From assembly GCA_019459145.1 (NCBI GenBank), contig JAIBEK010000038.1:1-64000 (forward strand): a stretch of 64,000 nucleotides of DNA. Direction: 5' to 3'. This document shows positions 33,871 to 42,069 of the stretch, one piece after another. The position numbers and the translations under genes were made by a program. Every line of letters starts with the position of its first letter. Position 1 is the first letter of the stretch. Below the pieces are notes generated by a model. The model had not been told where the DNA came from, made no database searches, and was given only the letters and a program-made list of their open reading frames with translations. This stretch comes from Arenimonas sp. Lineage in GTDB: Bacteria; Pseudomonadota; Alphaproteobacteria; Rhizobiales; Rhizobiaceae.

Positions 33871-35178
33871 TTACGCCACCCATTGGGCGATGTCGTCGCG
33901 TTCGCCGATCAGGGCCAGGCCGTGGGCGATGGAGACGAGTTCGCCGCCGGTCTCGATGCGGCTTGCGTCGAAGCGGTCGGTGAAGATGCGGCGCACGGCC
34001 GGCACGAAGGATGTGCCGCCGGTGAGGAAGACCTTGTCGATCTCGCCGGGCGCCGTGTCGGTCGTGGTCAAGACCTCGTCGAGCGCGCCTTCGATGCGCG
34101 CCAGATCCTCGGCGATCCAGCCCTCGAACTCGGTGCGCTTCACCGATTTTTCCCCGGCCCGGCCGAGCGGCGAGAAGCGGAATTCGGCTTCCTCGGTCGA
34201 TGACAGCGCCATCTTGGTGGCCGAGACCGCCTGGTAGAGCGGATAGCCCTCGTCATGTTCGACAAGATCGATGAACAGTTCGAGCTTGTCCGGCTCGAGG
34301 CTCTGGCGCACCAGCGATTTCAAATCGGCATATTCGCGCGAGCTCTTGAACACCGAGAGCTGGTTCCAGCGCGAGAACGAGGTGTAGTAATTGCTCGGCA
34401 CGTCGAGCACCTTGTCGAAACTCTTGAACTGGCTGCCCTTGCCGATTTCCGGTGCGACCAGATGCTCGATGATGCGCGCATCGAACTGGTCACCGGCAAT
34501 GCCGACGCCGGAATGGCCGACCGGGACTGCGCAGAGCTTGCCGCCGCGGGTCTCGAAGCGGATCAGCGAATAGTCGGTGGTGCCGCCGCCGAAATCGGCG
34601 ACCAGCACGGTAGCATCCTGCTTCAGATGCTGGGCGAAATAGAAGGCCGCCGCCACCGGCTCGTAGACATAGTGGATCTCGGGAAAGCCGAAACGCGACA
34701 GGGCCTCGTTGTAGCGGCTCATCGCCAGCTGCGGATCGGGGCTCGCGCCGGCAAAATGCACCGGGCGCCCAGCGACGATGCGTTTCGCCCCCGACGGCCA
34801 GCCGTCGCCGGCATAGACTTCCAGCCGGCGCAGGAAAACCTCCATCAGGTCCTCGAACTGGAAGCGCCGGGCATGGATCAGCGTGCCCTGGAACAGCGCC
34901 GAGGCGGCAAAGGTCTTGATCGACTGGAGAAAGCGGCAGTCGCCCGGATTGTCGATGAAGGCGCGGATCGCCGCCTGTCCGGCTTCGACCTTCAGCGCGC
35001 CGGCACCGAGCTGGCGGTCCTTGATGAAGGACAGCGCCGTGCGCATGCTGTCACTCGTCCCCGCCGACGAGGAAAAGCGGACCGAATGGGTGGCCCCCGG
35101 ACGGCCGGCACCTTCGCTGTCCGCAAGCGCCATCACCGTGTTCGTCGTGCCGAAATCAAGCCCCAGCGCCTCGGCCAT
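33871..35178 (-). CDS. Hsp70-like actin-fold ATPase (YegD-type)
   Basis: 435 residues from ATG 35178 (GAAGGAG upstream). It has the Hsp70/actin ATPase signatures GLDFGTTNTVMAL (phosphate 1), VLVADFGGGTTDYSLI (phosphate 2), and VFLTGGTSFVPAVRRIF (adenosine). The YVYEPVAAAFYFA connect motif is also present. At 435 residues it lacks the DnaK substrate-binding and lid domains (DnaK is about 640), as in E. coli YegD. It is probably a chaperone-like ATPase of unknown client. The gene is isolated between two blocks of palindromic repeats. Confidence 0.85.
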   Translation of the reverse strand: MAEALGLDFGTTNTVMALADSEGAGRPGATHSVRFSSSAGTSDSMRTALSFIKDRQLGAGALKVEAGQAAIRAFIDNPGDCRFLQSIKTFAASALFQGTLIHARRFQFEDLMEVFLRRLEVYAGDGWPSGAKRIVAGRPVHFAGASPDPQLAMSRYNEALSRFGFPEIHYVYEPVAAAFYFAQHLKQDATVLVADFGGGTTDYSLIRFETRGGKLCAVPVGHSGVGIAGDQFDARIIEHLVAPEIGKGSQFKSFDKVLDVPSNYYTSFSRWNQLSVFKSSREYADLKSLVRQSLEPDKLELFIDLVEHDEGYPLYQAVSATKMALSSTEEAEFRFSPLGRAGEKSVKRTEFEGWIAEDLARIEGALDEVLTTTDTAPGEIDKVFLTGGTSFVPAVRRIFTDRFDASRIETGGELVSIAHGLALIGERDDIAQWVA

Positions 35179-35317
35179 CGCCGCCGCTCCTTCATGGTGT
35201 GTCGGTTGTTGAAGCCGGGCAGCGCCCGAAGATGAACAGGGCGCCAGGCGCCCGCAGTGAAGAGGGCGCGTATTGCCACGAAGGGGAGGGGTAAGGCAAG
35301 GGGTGGGGGGGGTCCGT

Positions 35318-35460
35318 TCCTCTTCTCCCCGGCGGGGAGAAGGTGGCGCGTAGCGCCGGATGAGGGGGAGCATCGGATAGGAGCGAAATGGCTTCGCCCC
35401 CCCCCCCTCATCGCCTCGCCTGCGCTCGGCACTTCTCCCCGCTGGGGAGAAGAGGCCATT
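35318..35460. repeat. RIME-like palindromic element with an 11-C run
   Basis: Two near-identical hairpins, CTTCTCCCCGGCGGGGAGAAG (35322-35342) and CTTCTCCCCGCTGGGGAGAAG (35432-35452), lie in inverted mosaic context (GCGCCGGATGAGGGGG and CCCCCTCATCGCC). A run of eleven C residues at 35397-35407 and a G-rich stretch at 35301-35312 lie inside and beside it. This element fills most of the 371-bp gap upstream of the Hsp70-like gene; the rest of the gap (35179-35317, 35461-35549) shows nothing I can identify. Confidence 0.75.
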
Positions 35461-35549
35461 CCAAGACCGGCGCCGCAAGCTTCAACAATTGCATTGTGAA
35501 GGTAAGCTGGTCGGGGTTTGCCACCCTGTCAGAGCCGGTATGTGCCGGC

Positions 35550-35750
35550 CTATCGCACCGTGCGCCGCGCGATGGCGATCATCACCAAGCCGACAACGGC
35601 GAGGCCGGCGCCATAGGCGATCCACGGGCTCTGGTCGATCATGAAACTGGAGGCGGGATAGGGAAAATATCCGCTGCCCTGGCCCATCCAGACGAAGCCC
35701 ATGAGCACGGCAAGCGCGCCGAGCAGGGTGAGTATGCGTTGCATCGACAT
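35550..35750 (-). CDS. mini membrane protein, paralogue of the next upstream gene
   Basis: 66 residues with two predicted transmembrane helices (about 5-25 and 42-62) joined by a short loop GQGSGYFPYPASSFMIDQSP. It aligns throughout with the 74-residue protein encoded just upstream (shared GAL..L.GF/IAW...G.G.F..P...FM...S.W). Both have the two-helix hairpin and a basic C-terminus (RRTVR). The two genes are a tandem duplication. The function is unknown; similar small proteins are annotated only as hypothetical membrane proteins. Confidence 0.7.
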   Translation of the reverse strand: MSMQRILTLLGALAVLMGFVWMGQGSGYFPYPASSFMIDQSPWIAYGAGLAVVGLVMIAIARRTVR

Positions 35751-35832
35751 GGCAGGTGATCCCGGTCAAAAGGCATCCGACGCACCGGAAGCGCGGCCGT
35801 GACAACATGTGCGATCGTGTCGGTGAGCGCCG

Positions 35833-36057
35833 TCAGTTTGCCGTATGATGCTCTCGGCGCAGGAACCAGCGGGCGCCGACGAAGACCACCAGGCCGAAGG
35901 CCGCGACGAGCAAGCCGTTGATCGTCCACACACTTTCGTTCGGCATGAAGTCAGTGCCGGGCAGGCGGAACAGGCCGGTGCCATGGGCCACCCAGGCTAT
36001 TCCGACAATCAGCGTCAGGGCCCCGACGACGGTGAATAACTGGCGAATCTGCCCCAA
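35833..36057 (-). CDS. mini membrane protein with a TTG start
   Basis: 74 residues beginning MGQIRQLFTVVGALTLIVGI. The TTG at 36057 is preferred over an ATG at 36090 because GGGAGGAGAG sits 8 nt upstream of the TTG and because the resulting N-terminus aligns with the neighbouring paralogue (MSMQRILTLLGALAVLMGF). Two transmembrane helices flank the loop HGTGLFRLPGTDFMPNESVW. It ends in a basic tail (RRE). It probably forms an operon with its paralogue. Confidence 0.7.
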   Translation of the reverse strand: MGQIRQLFTVVGALTLIVGIAWVAHGTGLFRLPGTDFMPNESVWTINGLLVAAFGLVVFVGARWFLRREHHTAN

Positions 36058-36219
36058 TAGTCTCTCCTCCCATGGAACAATTTGTCGCACCCACTATAGT
36101 CGAGTCCGCGTCGGACGCCAGCAAAATCCCTCCGCTCATTCTTGGGGGGCTAATGAAGCGGAAACCCCGCGAACACTGGGTGTCGCGGGGCTTCATCGGC
36201 CTGGTCTGCTGTCGGCCGA

Positions 36220-37008
36220 TCAGATCGACTTTGCCGCTCCGCCATCGACGCGCATCATCGTGCCCGTCACATATGAGGCAGGCACCGAGCACAGGAAAGC
36301 GGCGGCTGCGGCAAATTCCTCGACCTTGCCGAGCCGGCCGGCCGGGATCGACCGGATCGAGGCGGCGCGCACCTCGTCCACCGACTTGCCGGCCTTGGTC
36401 GCATTGGCGGCGTCGAGTTCGTCGATCCGGTCGGTGTGGATGCGGCCGGGCAGCAGCATGTTGGCGGTGACGCCGTAGGAGGCGACCTCGGTCGCAAGCG
36501 TCTTGTTCCAGCCGACCAGCGCCGAGCGCAGCGTGTTGGACAAGGCCAGATTGGGGATCGGCTCGAAGACGCCGGACGAGGCGACGGTGAGGATGCGGCC
36601 AAACCCTTGCGTCTGCATCAGCGGCAGCAGCGCATTGGTGAGCGTGATGACACGCACCACCATGGACTGGAAGAAATTGTAGAGCTTTTCCGCCGTCATC
36701 TCCTCCGCCGTGCCCGGCGTCGGGCCGCCGGTATTGTTGACCAGAATGTCGATGCCGCCGAGCTTGTGGTGGACGGCGGCGAGCATGGTATCGACGAAGC
36801 CGGCATCGGACAGATCGGCCTCGACCCAGTCGGCCTTGCCGCGACCGGCGGCATTGATGGCCTCGGCATTGGCCTTCAGCTTGTCGGCGCTGCGGCCGCA
36901 GAGCAGCACATGCGCGCCCTCATCGGCCAGCGCCCGGGCGATGCCGAGGCCAAGCCCGCGTGACGAGGCGAGCACAAGCGCCCGCTTGCCCGAAATTCCG
37001 AGATCCAT
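36220..37008 (-). CDS. SDR-family oxidoreductase lacking the canonical Tyr-x-x-x-Lys
   Basis: 262 residues from ATG 37008 behind GGGAAGGAAACAAAC. The Rossmann fold is clear: SSRGLGLGIARALADEGAHV (TGxxxGxG-like, with SS replacing TG), a cofactor-binding CGR after beta 2, and LVNNTGG (NNAG-like). The catalytic Ser is in VASSGVF, but the region where YxxxK belongs reads ALSNTLRSALVGW. So the catalytic Tyr and Lys appear replaced by Asn and a nearby Arg or Ser. The C-terminus has VTGTMMRVDGG as in FabG-like SDRs. It may be an SDR with an alternative mechanism, or catalytically weak. The substrate is unknown. Confidence 0.83.
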   Translation of the reverse strand: MDLGISGKRALVLASSRGLGLGIARALADEGAHVLLCGRSADKLKANAEAINAAGRGKADWVEADLSDAGFVDTMLAAVHHKLGGIDILVNNTGGPTPGTAEEMTAEKLYNFFQSMVVRVITLTNALLPLMQTQGFGRILTVASSGVFEPIPNLALSNTLRSALVGWNKTLATEVASYGVTANMLLPGRIHTDRIDELDAANATKAGKSVDEVRAASIRSIPAGRLGKVEEFAAAAAFLCSVPASYVTGTMMRVDGGAAKSI

Positions 37009-37193
37009 GTTTGTTTCCTTCCCTGGTTCCTGTGTCCGCCGCAAGCGGTGTCGGGAAAGGTTATAAGGTGGCCGGCGGGTTTGGGAAGGGAAAAGCGCGA
37101 GGGCGTGGCCCGGTTCCGGCGCCATGGGACGCCATCGCCTGTGCCTGCGCCGCGCGGTGGGTAGGCGACATCGATGGCGCCGGGCGAGCCTGC

Positions 37194-37946
37194 TTAATCC
37201 CGAAAAGTGGCGCGGTACTCGCGCGGGCTCTTGCCCATCAGGTCACGGAAGGCGGCATTGAAGGCCGACAGCGAATTGTAGCCGACGGCGAACGCGATCT
37301 CGGTGACCGGCGCGTCGCCGCCTGCCAGTGCCTCGACGGCGCGGATCAGGCGGATGCGCCGAAGCGTCTCCCGCCAGGTCATCCCCATTTCCGTTGAGAA
37401 ACGCCGGGCCAGCGCGCGTGGCGACTGGCCGGTGGCCTTGGCGATTGCGGCGAAAGCGGGCGCACCTTCGGCCTGTTCTTCCGTCAGTTCCAGTGCCCGG
37501 GCAAGGGCGGGGCTTGTCGGCGTTGGCAGCACGCAAGGGCTCGGCGTTTCCGCAAGCTTCAGGATGACGGTCACAAGCGTTTCGAGAATCCTCTGCGCAT
37601 AGGACGAAAGCGGGCCGCCTTCGGCACCCCATTCGCGACACTCGGCGATCAGCTCGCGGGCCAGCGGCGAGACATCGAACACTGACAGAACCTGCTGTGG
37701 AGAGGGCGCGAAACTGGGCGCGTAGAGAACCGATGCGGAGGTCAGCCGCGACAGGATCGAAATCGTGACCGGATGGCCGGCAGCGATCAGTGCCGCGCGG
37801 GCCGGCGGCAGCGTCCAGCGCCGGCCATCCGCTTCCAGCCGGATCGTGCCTTCCATTGCATAGAGCAGATAGTGCCGGTCCATCCGGAATTCGGTGGGGC
37901 CGGCGGGCTCGAAACTCTGGTGAAAACAATAGGCGCCCGGTGTCAT
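37194..37946 (-). CDS. AraC-family transcriptional regulator
   Basis: 250 residues. An N-terminal cupin-like sensor domain (about 1-140, with HYLLYAMEGTIRLEADGRRW) is joined to a C-terminal double helix-turn-helix (about 150-250: FAAIAKATGQSPRALARRFS and VTEIAFAVGYNSLSAFNAAF, ending SPREYRATF). It starts 4 nt after the stop of a small monooxygenase gene, so the two are one unit. It probably senses a small ligand and controls its own operon or a neighbour; nothing in the sequence names the ligand. Confidence 0.88.
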   Translation of the reverse strand: MTPGAYCFHQSFEPAGPTEFRMDRHYLLYAMEGTIRLEADGRRWTLPPARAALIAAGHPVTISILSRLTSASVLYAPSFAPSPQQVLSVFDVSPLARELIAECREWGAEGGPLSSYAQRILETLVTVILKLAETPSPCVLPTPTSPALARALELTEEQAEGAPAFAAIAKATGQSPRALARRFSTEMGMTWRETLRRIRLIRAVEALAGGDAPVTEIAFAVGYNSLSAFNAAFRDLMGKSPREYRATFRD

Positions 37947-37950
37947 TTTT

Positions 37951-38253
37951 TCAGTTTAACGTCTCGATCAGTCTCGCGTCAAAGCGACGGCTGATCGGCG
38001 CCGCCGCCATCAGGGGACGCAGTATCGAAGCGGTTTCGACAAATGCCGCCGAGGCGGCATAGGCCGCAAAATCCTCACCGCTTTGCCATTCGTGCAGCAC
38101 CCCCAGGCCCTGCCGGTCGGTCGGGTCAAGGAATGGAACAAAGGCCAGGCAACCCTTCATGGCGCGGATGACGGGAGCTTTCGCCATCAGGGCGTCGAGC
38201 GCCTTCTGGCGATCCTCTTCGATGGCGCGGAAGCGAACATGGGCGATCAGCAT
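37951..38253 (-). CDS. antibiotic-biosynthesis-monooxygenase (ABM) domain protein
   Basis: 100 residues from ATG 38253 (AGGACTGCCC upstream). A dimeric alpha-beta barrel ABM domain is evident: MLIAHVRFRAIEEDRQKALD, KGCLAFVPFLDPTD, then VLHEWQSGEDFAAYAASAAF. Such proteins are cofactor-free monooxygenases for quinols or are involved in redox stress. It is the first gene of a two-gene unit with the AraC regulator. The substrate is unknown. Confidence 0.85.
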   Translation of the reverse strand: MLIAHVRFRAIEEDRQKALDALMAKAPVIRAMKGCLAFVPFLDPTDRQGLGVLHEWQSGEDFAAYAASAAFVETASILRPLMAAAPISRRFDARLIETLN

Positions 38254-38395
38254 GGGCAGTCCTATCTGTCTGGCGTCAATGGGGGAGGTGTCGGAGAGAT
38301 CCCGTCCCATGACCGATGATTGCCAGAGGTTGGCTTGGCGCGCCAACGCGCAAAGGACAGTTATTTGCCTGCAACGGCCAGTTCAGCAGGCGAAC

Positions 38396-39796
38396 TCAAA
38401 ACGGCACTTTCCCCGGATTGAAGATCCCCTTCGGGTCCACCGCCTGCTTGATCGTTCGCGCCAGCGCCTGCTTTTGCGGCGAGGCGAAGGTCTCGTAGGC
38501 GTGGCGCTTTTCGGTTCCGACGCCGTGTTCGGCGGAAAAGGAGCCGCCGGCTTCGCCGATGCCGACATAGATGGCGTTTTCCACGGCCAGTAGCTCGTCC
38601 GCAGGCAAGGGGCCTGGCTTGATCAGGGTGAGATGCAGGTTGCCGTCGGCGACATGGCCGTAGACATAGGCCTCGTAACCCGGATCGATCGCCTTCAGCC
38701 GGGCGTCGAGGCCGGAAACATAGGCGTCGAGACGGGTCGGCGGCACGGAGATGTCGAAGGACGGGGCGTGCGGGATCGCCGGGTAGTAGAAGCCGGAATC
38801 CTCGCGGATGTCCCAGAACTTCTTCGCATGGTCGAGCGACTGGGCAATCACGCCGCCCTTGAGGGCTGCCGGCTCCCAGAGCGTTTCCAGTCCCTCTTCC
38901 AGCGCGACGGTGGCTCTCTCGACGGTTTCCGCCGAGACCTCGATCAGCAGGGCCGCGGCGTCCTCGTCCAGCCAGGAGAGGTCGAAGCCCTTGAGTGCCG
39001 AACAATCGCGGATATAGCGCGGCCACATCATCTCTGCGCCCTCGAGCGTCACCGAGGGCAGGCTACGGAAATGGCGGATGACGGACAACGCCGAGGCGGC
39101 ATCGCTAACGCCGAGGAAGGCGGTGGCGCGGGCGGGTCGCTGCAGCTCCAGTTTCAGCACCACCCGGGTGACGAAGCCGAAGGCGCCTTCGCCGCCGATG
39201 AATACCTGTTTGAGGTCCGGGCCGGCCGAGACTTTGACCACGCGCGTCATGTCGGAAAAGACGGCGCCCGACGGCAGAACGGCCTCGAGGCCGAGCACCT
39301 GGTGGCGCATCACGCCGTTGCGAAAGGCGAGAATGCCGCCGGCATTGGTCGAGACCATGCCGCCGATCGTGGCTGAGCCGCGCGAGCCGAGGTCGATGCC
39401 GGTCGTGAGGCCGTGGGCCGCAACCGCCTGCTGTAGGGTCTCGAGCTGCACGCCGGCCTCCACCTCCACCGTCATTTCGTCCGGATGAACGGCGAGGATG
39501 CGGTTGAGGCGCGCCGACGACAGGATCACCTCGCCGGCATGGCTGACATTGCCGCCGACGAGGCCGGTCAAGCCTCCCTGCGGCACGAGCGCGACGTCAT
39601 GCGCGGCACACCAGGCAACCAGTGCGGCGGCGGCTTGCGTCGAGGCGGGTTGCGCCATCACGCCGCCGGCGAAATTGTCGGGATGCTCGCCGGGATGCCG
39701 GCCGGCGAGGTCTGAAGGCCCTAGAAGGAACAGGTCGGGGTGAAGGCCCGACAGCAATTGCGTCAACTGTTCCGGGGTAAAGGTCTGGCGTGGCAT
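38396..39796 (-). CDS. FAD-linked oxidase, GlcD/D-2-hydroxyglutarate dehydrogenase-like
   Basis: 466 residues. The N-terminal PCMH-type FAD-binding domain contains VPQGGLTGLVGGNVS (about 72-86) and TGIDLGSRGSATIGGM. The C-terminal FAD-oxidase domain contains YVYGHVADGNLHLTL (metal and substrate His) and SAEHGVGTEK near residue 425. These are the signatures of the family that oxidises D-lactate, glycolate or D-2-hydroxyglutarate. The lack of GlcE/GlcF partners nearby favours a stand-alone D-2-hydroxyacid dehydrogenase. The precise substrate is not determined. Confidence 0.9.
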   Translation of the reverse strand: MPRQTFTPEQLTQLLSGLHPDLFLLGPSDLAGRHPGEHPDNFAGGVMAQPASTQAAAALVAWCAAHDVALVPQGGLTGLVGGNVSHAGEVILSSARLNRILAVHPDEMTVEVEAGVQLETLQQAVAAHGLTTGIDLGSRGSATIGGMVSTNAGGILAFRNGVMRHQVLGLEAVLPSGAVFSDMTRVVKVSAGPDLKQVFIGGEGAFGFVTRVVLKLELQRPARATAFLGVSDAASALSVIRHFRSLPSVTLEGAEMMWPRYIRDCSALKGFDLSWLDEDAAALLIEVSAETVERATVALEEGLETLWEPAALKGGVIAQSLDHAKKFWDIREDSGFYYPAIPHAPSFDISVPPTRLDAYVSGLDARLKAIDPGYEAYVYGHVADGNLHLTLIKPGPLPADELLAVENAIYVGIGEAGGSFSAEHGVGTEKRHAYETFASPQKQALARTIKQAVDPKGIFNPGKVPF

Positions 39797-40019
39797 GGAT
39801 CACTCGTCTTTCTTGCTCTCGCCGGTTTCTAGAGCATTTCTGCCGAGAATGCGTAGCGGTTTTGCAGGCCGACAGGCGAGAAAACAGCACTCTCGCCTGA
39901 GCCTCGGACATGTTTCTCGCCGGATGCGCTCTGGCGACGGCCGAGCCGCGACACGAACGCCCTTGCAAGTCATCAGGTTGTATGACAACTGCGACTTCAA
40001 GCGGTGCTGGACAGAATAA

Positions 40020-40048
40020 TTGACGTTAACGTAAGCGTCAGATATTCT
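40020..40048 (+). promoter_or_regulatory. sigma70-type promoter with a LiuR-like (MerR) operator in its spacer, upstream of ETF-QO
   Basis: TTGACG (40020-40025) and TATTCT (40043-40048) are separated by 17 bp, a near-consensus promoter. The dyad TGACG-N10-CGTCA (40021-40040), with a GTTAACGTAAG core, lies across the -35 and spacer and resembles the TTGACGT/ACGTAAA boxes described for LiuR, the MerR-family regulator of branched-chain amino acid catabolism. It is 123 bp upstream of the ETF-QO start, and ETF-QO genes are known members of LiuR-type regulons. The rest of the 374-bp gap (39797-40170) holds no gene that I can see. Confidence 0.65.
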
Positions 40049-40170
40049 GTTCGGGAATGTCGCCAAGCCTCTATTTCGAGCCACGGCATGTCGCATCGCG
40101 GCTCGACAAGGCGCTTGTGTTTTGACAAGGAAGAGGCCGAAGACTGGGATCGGCCGAGCGGAGAGAGACG

Positions 40171-41835
40171 ATGAGCGAGCAACACGAACTGCCCGAACGC
40201 GAGAGCATGGAATTCGACGTGGTGATCGTAGGCGCCGGCCCTGCCGGTCTGTCGGCGGCGATCCGCCTGAAACAGGTCAATCCCGAGATCACGGTCGTGG
40301 TGCTGGAGAAGGGCTCGGAAGTCGGCGCCCACATCCTGTCCGGCGCGGTGGTCGACCCCATCGGCATCGACAAGCTGCTGCCCGACTGGCGCGACGAGAC
40401 CGATCATCCGTTCAAGACCAGGGTGACGGACGACCAGTTCCTGTTCCTCGGACCGGCCGGCTCGATCCGCCTGCCGAACATGTTCATGCCGCCGCTGATG
40501 AACAATCACGGCAATTACATCGTCTCGCTCGGCAATGTCTGTCGCTGGCTCGCCACCCATGCCGAGGCGCTGGGTGTCGAGATCTATCCGGGCTTTGCCG
40601 CGACCGAACTGCTCTATAGCGCCGAGGGCGCGGTGATCGGCGTCGCCACCGGCGACATGGGCATCGAGAAGAACGGCGAGCCCGGCCCGGCCTATACCCG
40701 CGGCATGGAACTGCTCGGCAAATATGTGCTGATCGGCGAAGGCGTGCGCGGCTCGCTCGCCAAGCAACTGATCGCCAAATTTGATCTCCAGAAGGATCGC
40801 GAACCGCAGAAATTCGGCATCGGTCTCAAGGAACTCTGGCAGGTCAAGCCCGAGCATCATAAGCCGGGCCTCGTGCAGCACTCCTTCGGCTGGCCGCTCG
40901 ACATGAAGACCGGCGGCGGTTCGTTCCTCTACCATCTTGAAGACAACATGGTGGCGGTCGGCTTCGTCGTCCACCTGAACTACAAGAACCCCTATCTCTA
41001 CCCGTTCGAGGAGTTCCAGCGCTTCAAGACCCATCCGGCGATCGCCCCGACGTTCGAAGGGGGCAAGCGCCTGTCCTACGGCGCCCGGGCCATCACCGAG
41101 GGCGGCTACCAGTCGGTGCCGAAGCTCTCCTTCCCGGGCGGCGCGCTGATCGGCTGTTCCGCCGGTCTCGTCAACGTGCCGCGCATCAAGGGCAGCCACA
41201 ATGCCGTGATGTCGGGCATGCTGGCGGCCGACAAGATCGCCGAAGCGATCGCTGCCGGCCGCGCCAATGACGAGCCGGTCGAGATCGAGAACGAGTGGCG
41301 CTCGACAGACATCGGCACGGACCTGAGGCGCGTGCGCAACGTCAAGCCGCTGTGGTCGAAGCTCGGCACCGCGCTCGGCGTCGGTTTGGGCGGCCTCGAC
41401 ATGTGGACCAACACGCTGTTCGGCTTCTCCTTCTTCGGCACGCTGAAGCACGGCAAGACCGATGCCGCTTCGCTCGAACCGGCGGCCAAGCACAAGCCGA
41501 TCGCCTATCCCAAGCCCGATGGCGTGCTCACCTTCGACCGCCTGTCGTCGGTCTTCCTGTCCAACACCAATCATGAGGAGGACCAGCCGGTTCACCTCCA
41601 GGTCAAGGACATGGACCTGCAGAAGCGCTCGGAACTCGGCGTCTATGCCGGTCCCTCGACCCGCTATTGCCCGGCCGGCGTCTATGAATGGGTGGAGAAG
41701 GATGGCGAGCAGGTCTACGTGATCAACGCGCAGAACTGCGTCCACTGCAAGACCTGCGACATCAAGGACCCGAACCAGAACATCAACTGGGTCCCGCCGC
41801 AGGGTGCCGAGGGGCCGGTCTATCCGAATATGTGA
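40171..41835 (+). CDS. electron transfer flavoprotein-ubiquinone oxidoreductase
   Basis: 554 residues, the full length of bacterial ETF-QO. The N-terminal FAD-binding motif is VVIVGAGPAGLSAA (about 17-30). The C-terminal ferredoxin-like 4Fe-4S site has YCPAGVYEW and NCVHCKTCDI, giving four cysteines. A membrane-association region lies between. The enzyme passes electrons from ETF, reduced by acyl-CoA and other dehydrogenases, to ubiquinone in the inner membrane. It starts after GAGAGAGACG. The upstream LiuR-like box fits a role in branched-chain amino acid or fatty acid oxidation. The gene name varies (etfQO/etfD), so none is assigned. Confidence 0.94.
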   Translation: MSEQHELPERESMEFDVVIVGAGPAGLSAAIRLKQVNPEITVVVLEKGSEVGAHILSGAVVDPIGIDKLLPDWRDETDHPFKTRVTDDQFLFLGPAGSIRLPNMFMPPLMNNHGNYIVSLGNVCRWLATHAEALGVEIYPGFAATELLYSAEGAVIGVATGDMGIEKNGEPGPAYTRGMELLGKYVLIGEGVRGSLAKQLIAKFDLQKDREPQKFGIGLKELWQVKPEHHKPGLVQHSFGWPLDMKTGGGSFLYHLEDNMVAVGFVVHLNYKNPYLYPFEEFQRFKTHPAIAPTFEGGKRLSYGARAITEGGYQSVPKLSFPGGALIGCSAGLVNVPRIKGSHNAVMSGMLAADKIAEAIAAGRANDEPVEIENEWRSTDIGTDLRRVRNVKPLWSKLGTALGVGLGGLDMWTNTLFGFSFFGTLKHGKTDAASLEPAAKHKPIAYPKPDGVLTFDRLSSVFLSNTNHEEDQPVHLQVKDMDLQKRSELGVYAGPSTRYCPAGVYEWVEKDGEQVYVINAQNCVHCKTCDIKDPNQNINWVPPQGAEGPVYPNM

Positions 41836-42069
41836 TGTTGAGGGTACGGAGGGCGTTACGCCTCACTGAACCGAAGCAGGCATTGGCCCTGTCCACGCTG
41901 ACGCGGACGGGGCTATTTCCTTGCCTCTCTTCCGAATTGCTTCCGAAGGATACGGGCTTGCCGTGGCGCCATGCTCGGGCGTACCGATCCTTGGTCGTTC
42001 CGACTTGAAAAATGCCGTGCAAAGGGGCAGTTTGCGCCCATGTTCAGGATCAGTTGAAAGCTTCCCTTC

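Noticed and set aside
33548..35460. Repeated hairpins that might be a CRISPR array
   Set aside because: The units are of unequal length and spacing, are internally palindromic and overlap each other; there are no spacers of constant length and no cas genes.
39797..40019. Small gene in the gap upstream of the ETF-QO promoter
   Set aside because: Short frames exist on both strands but without ribosome-binding sites or protein-like composition.
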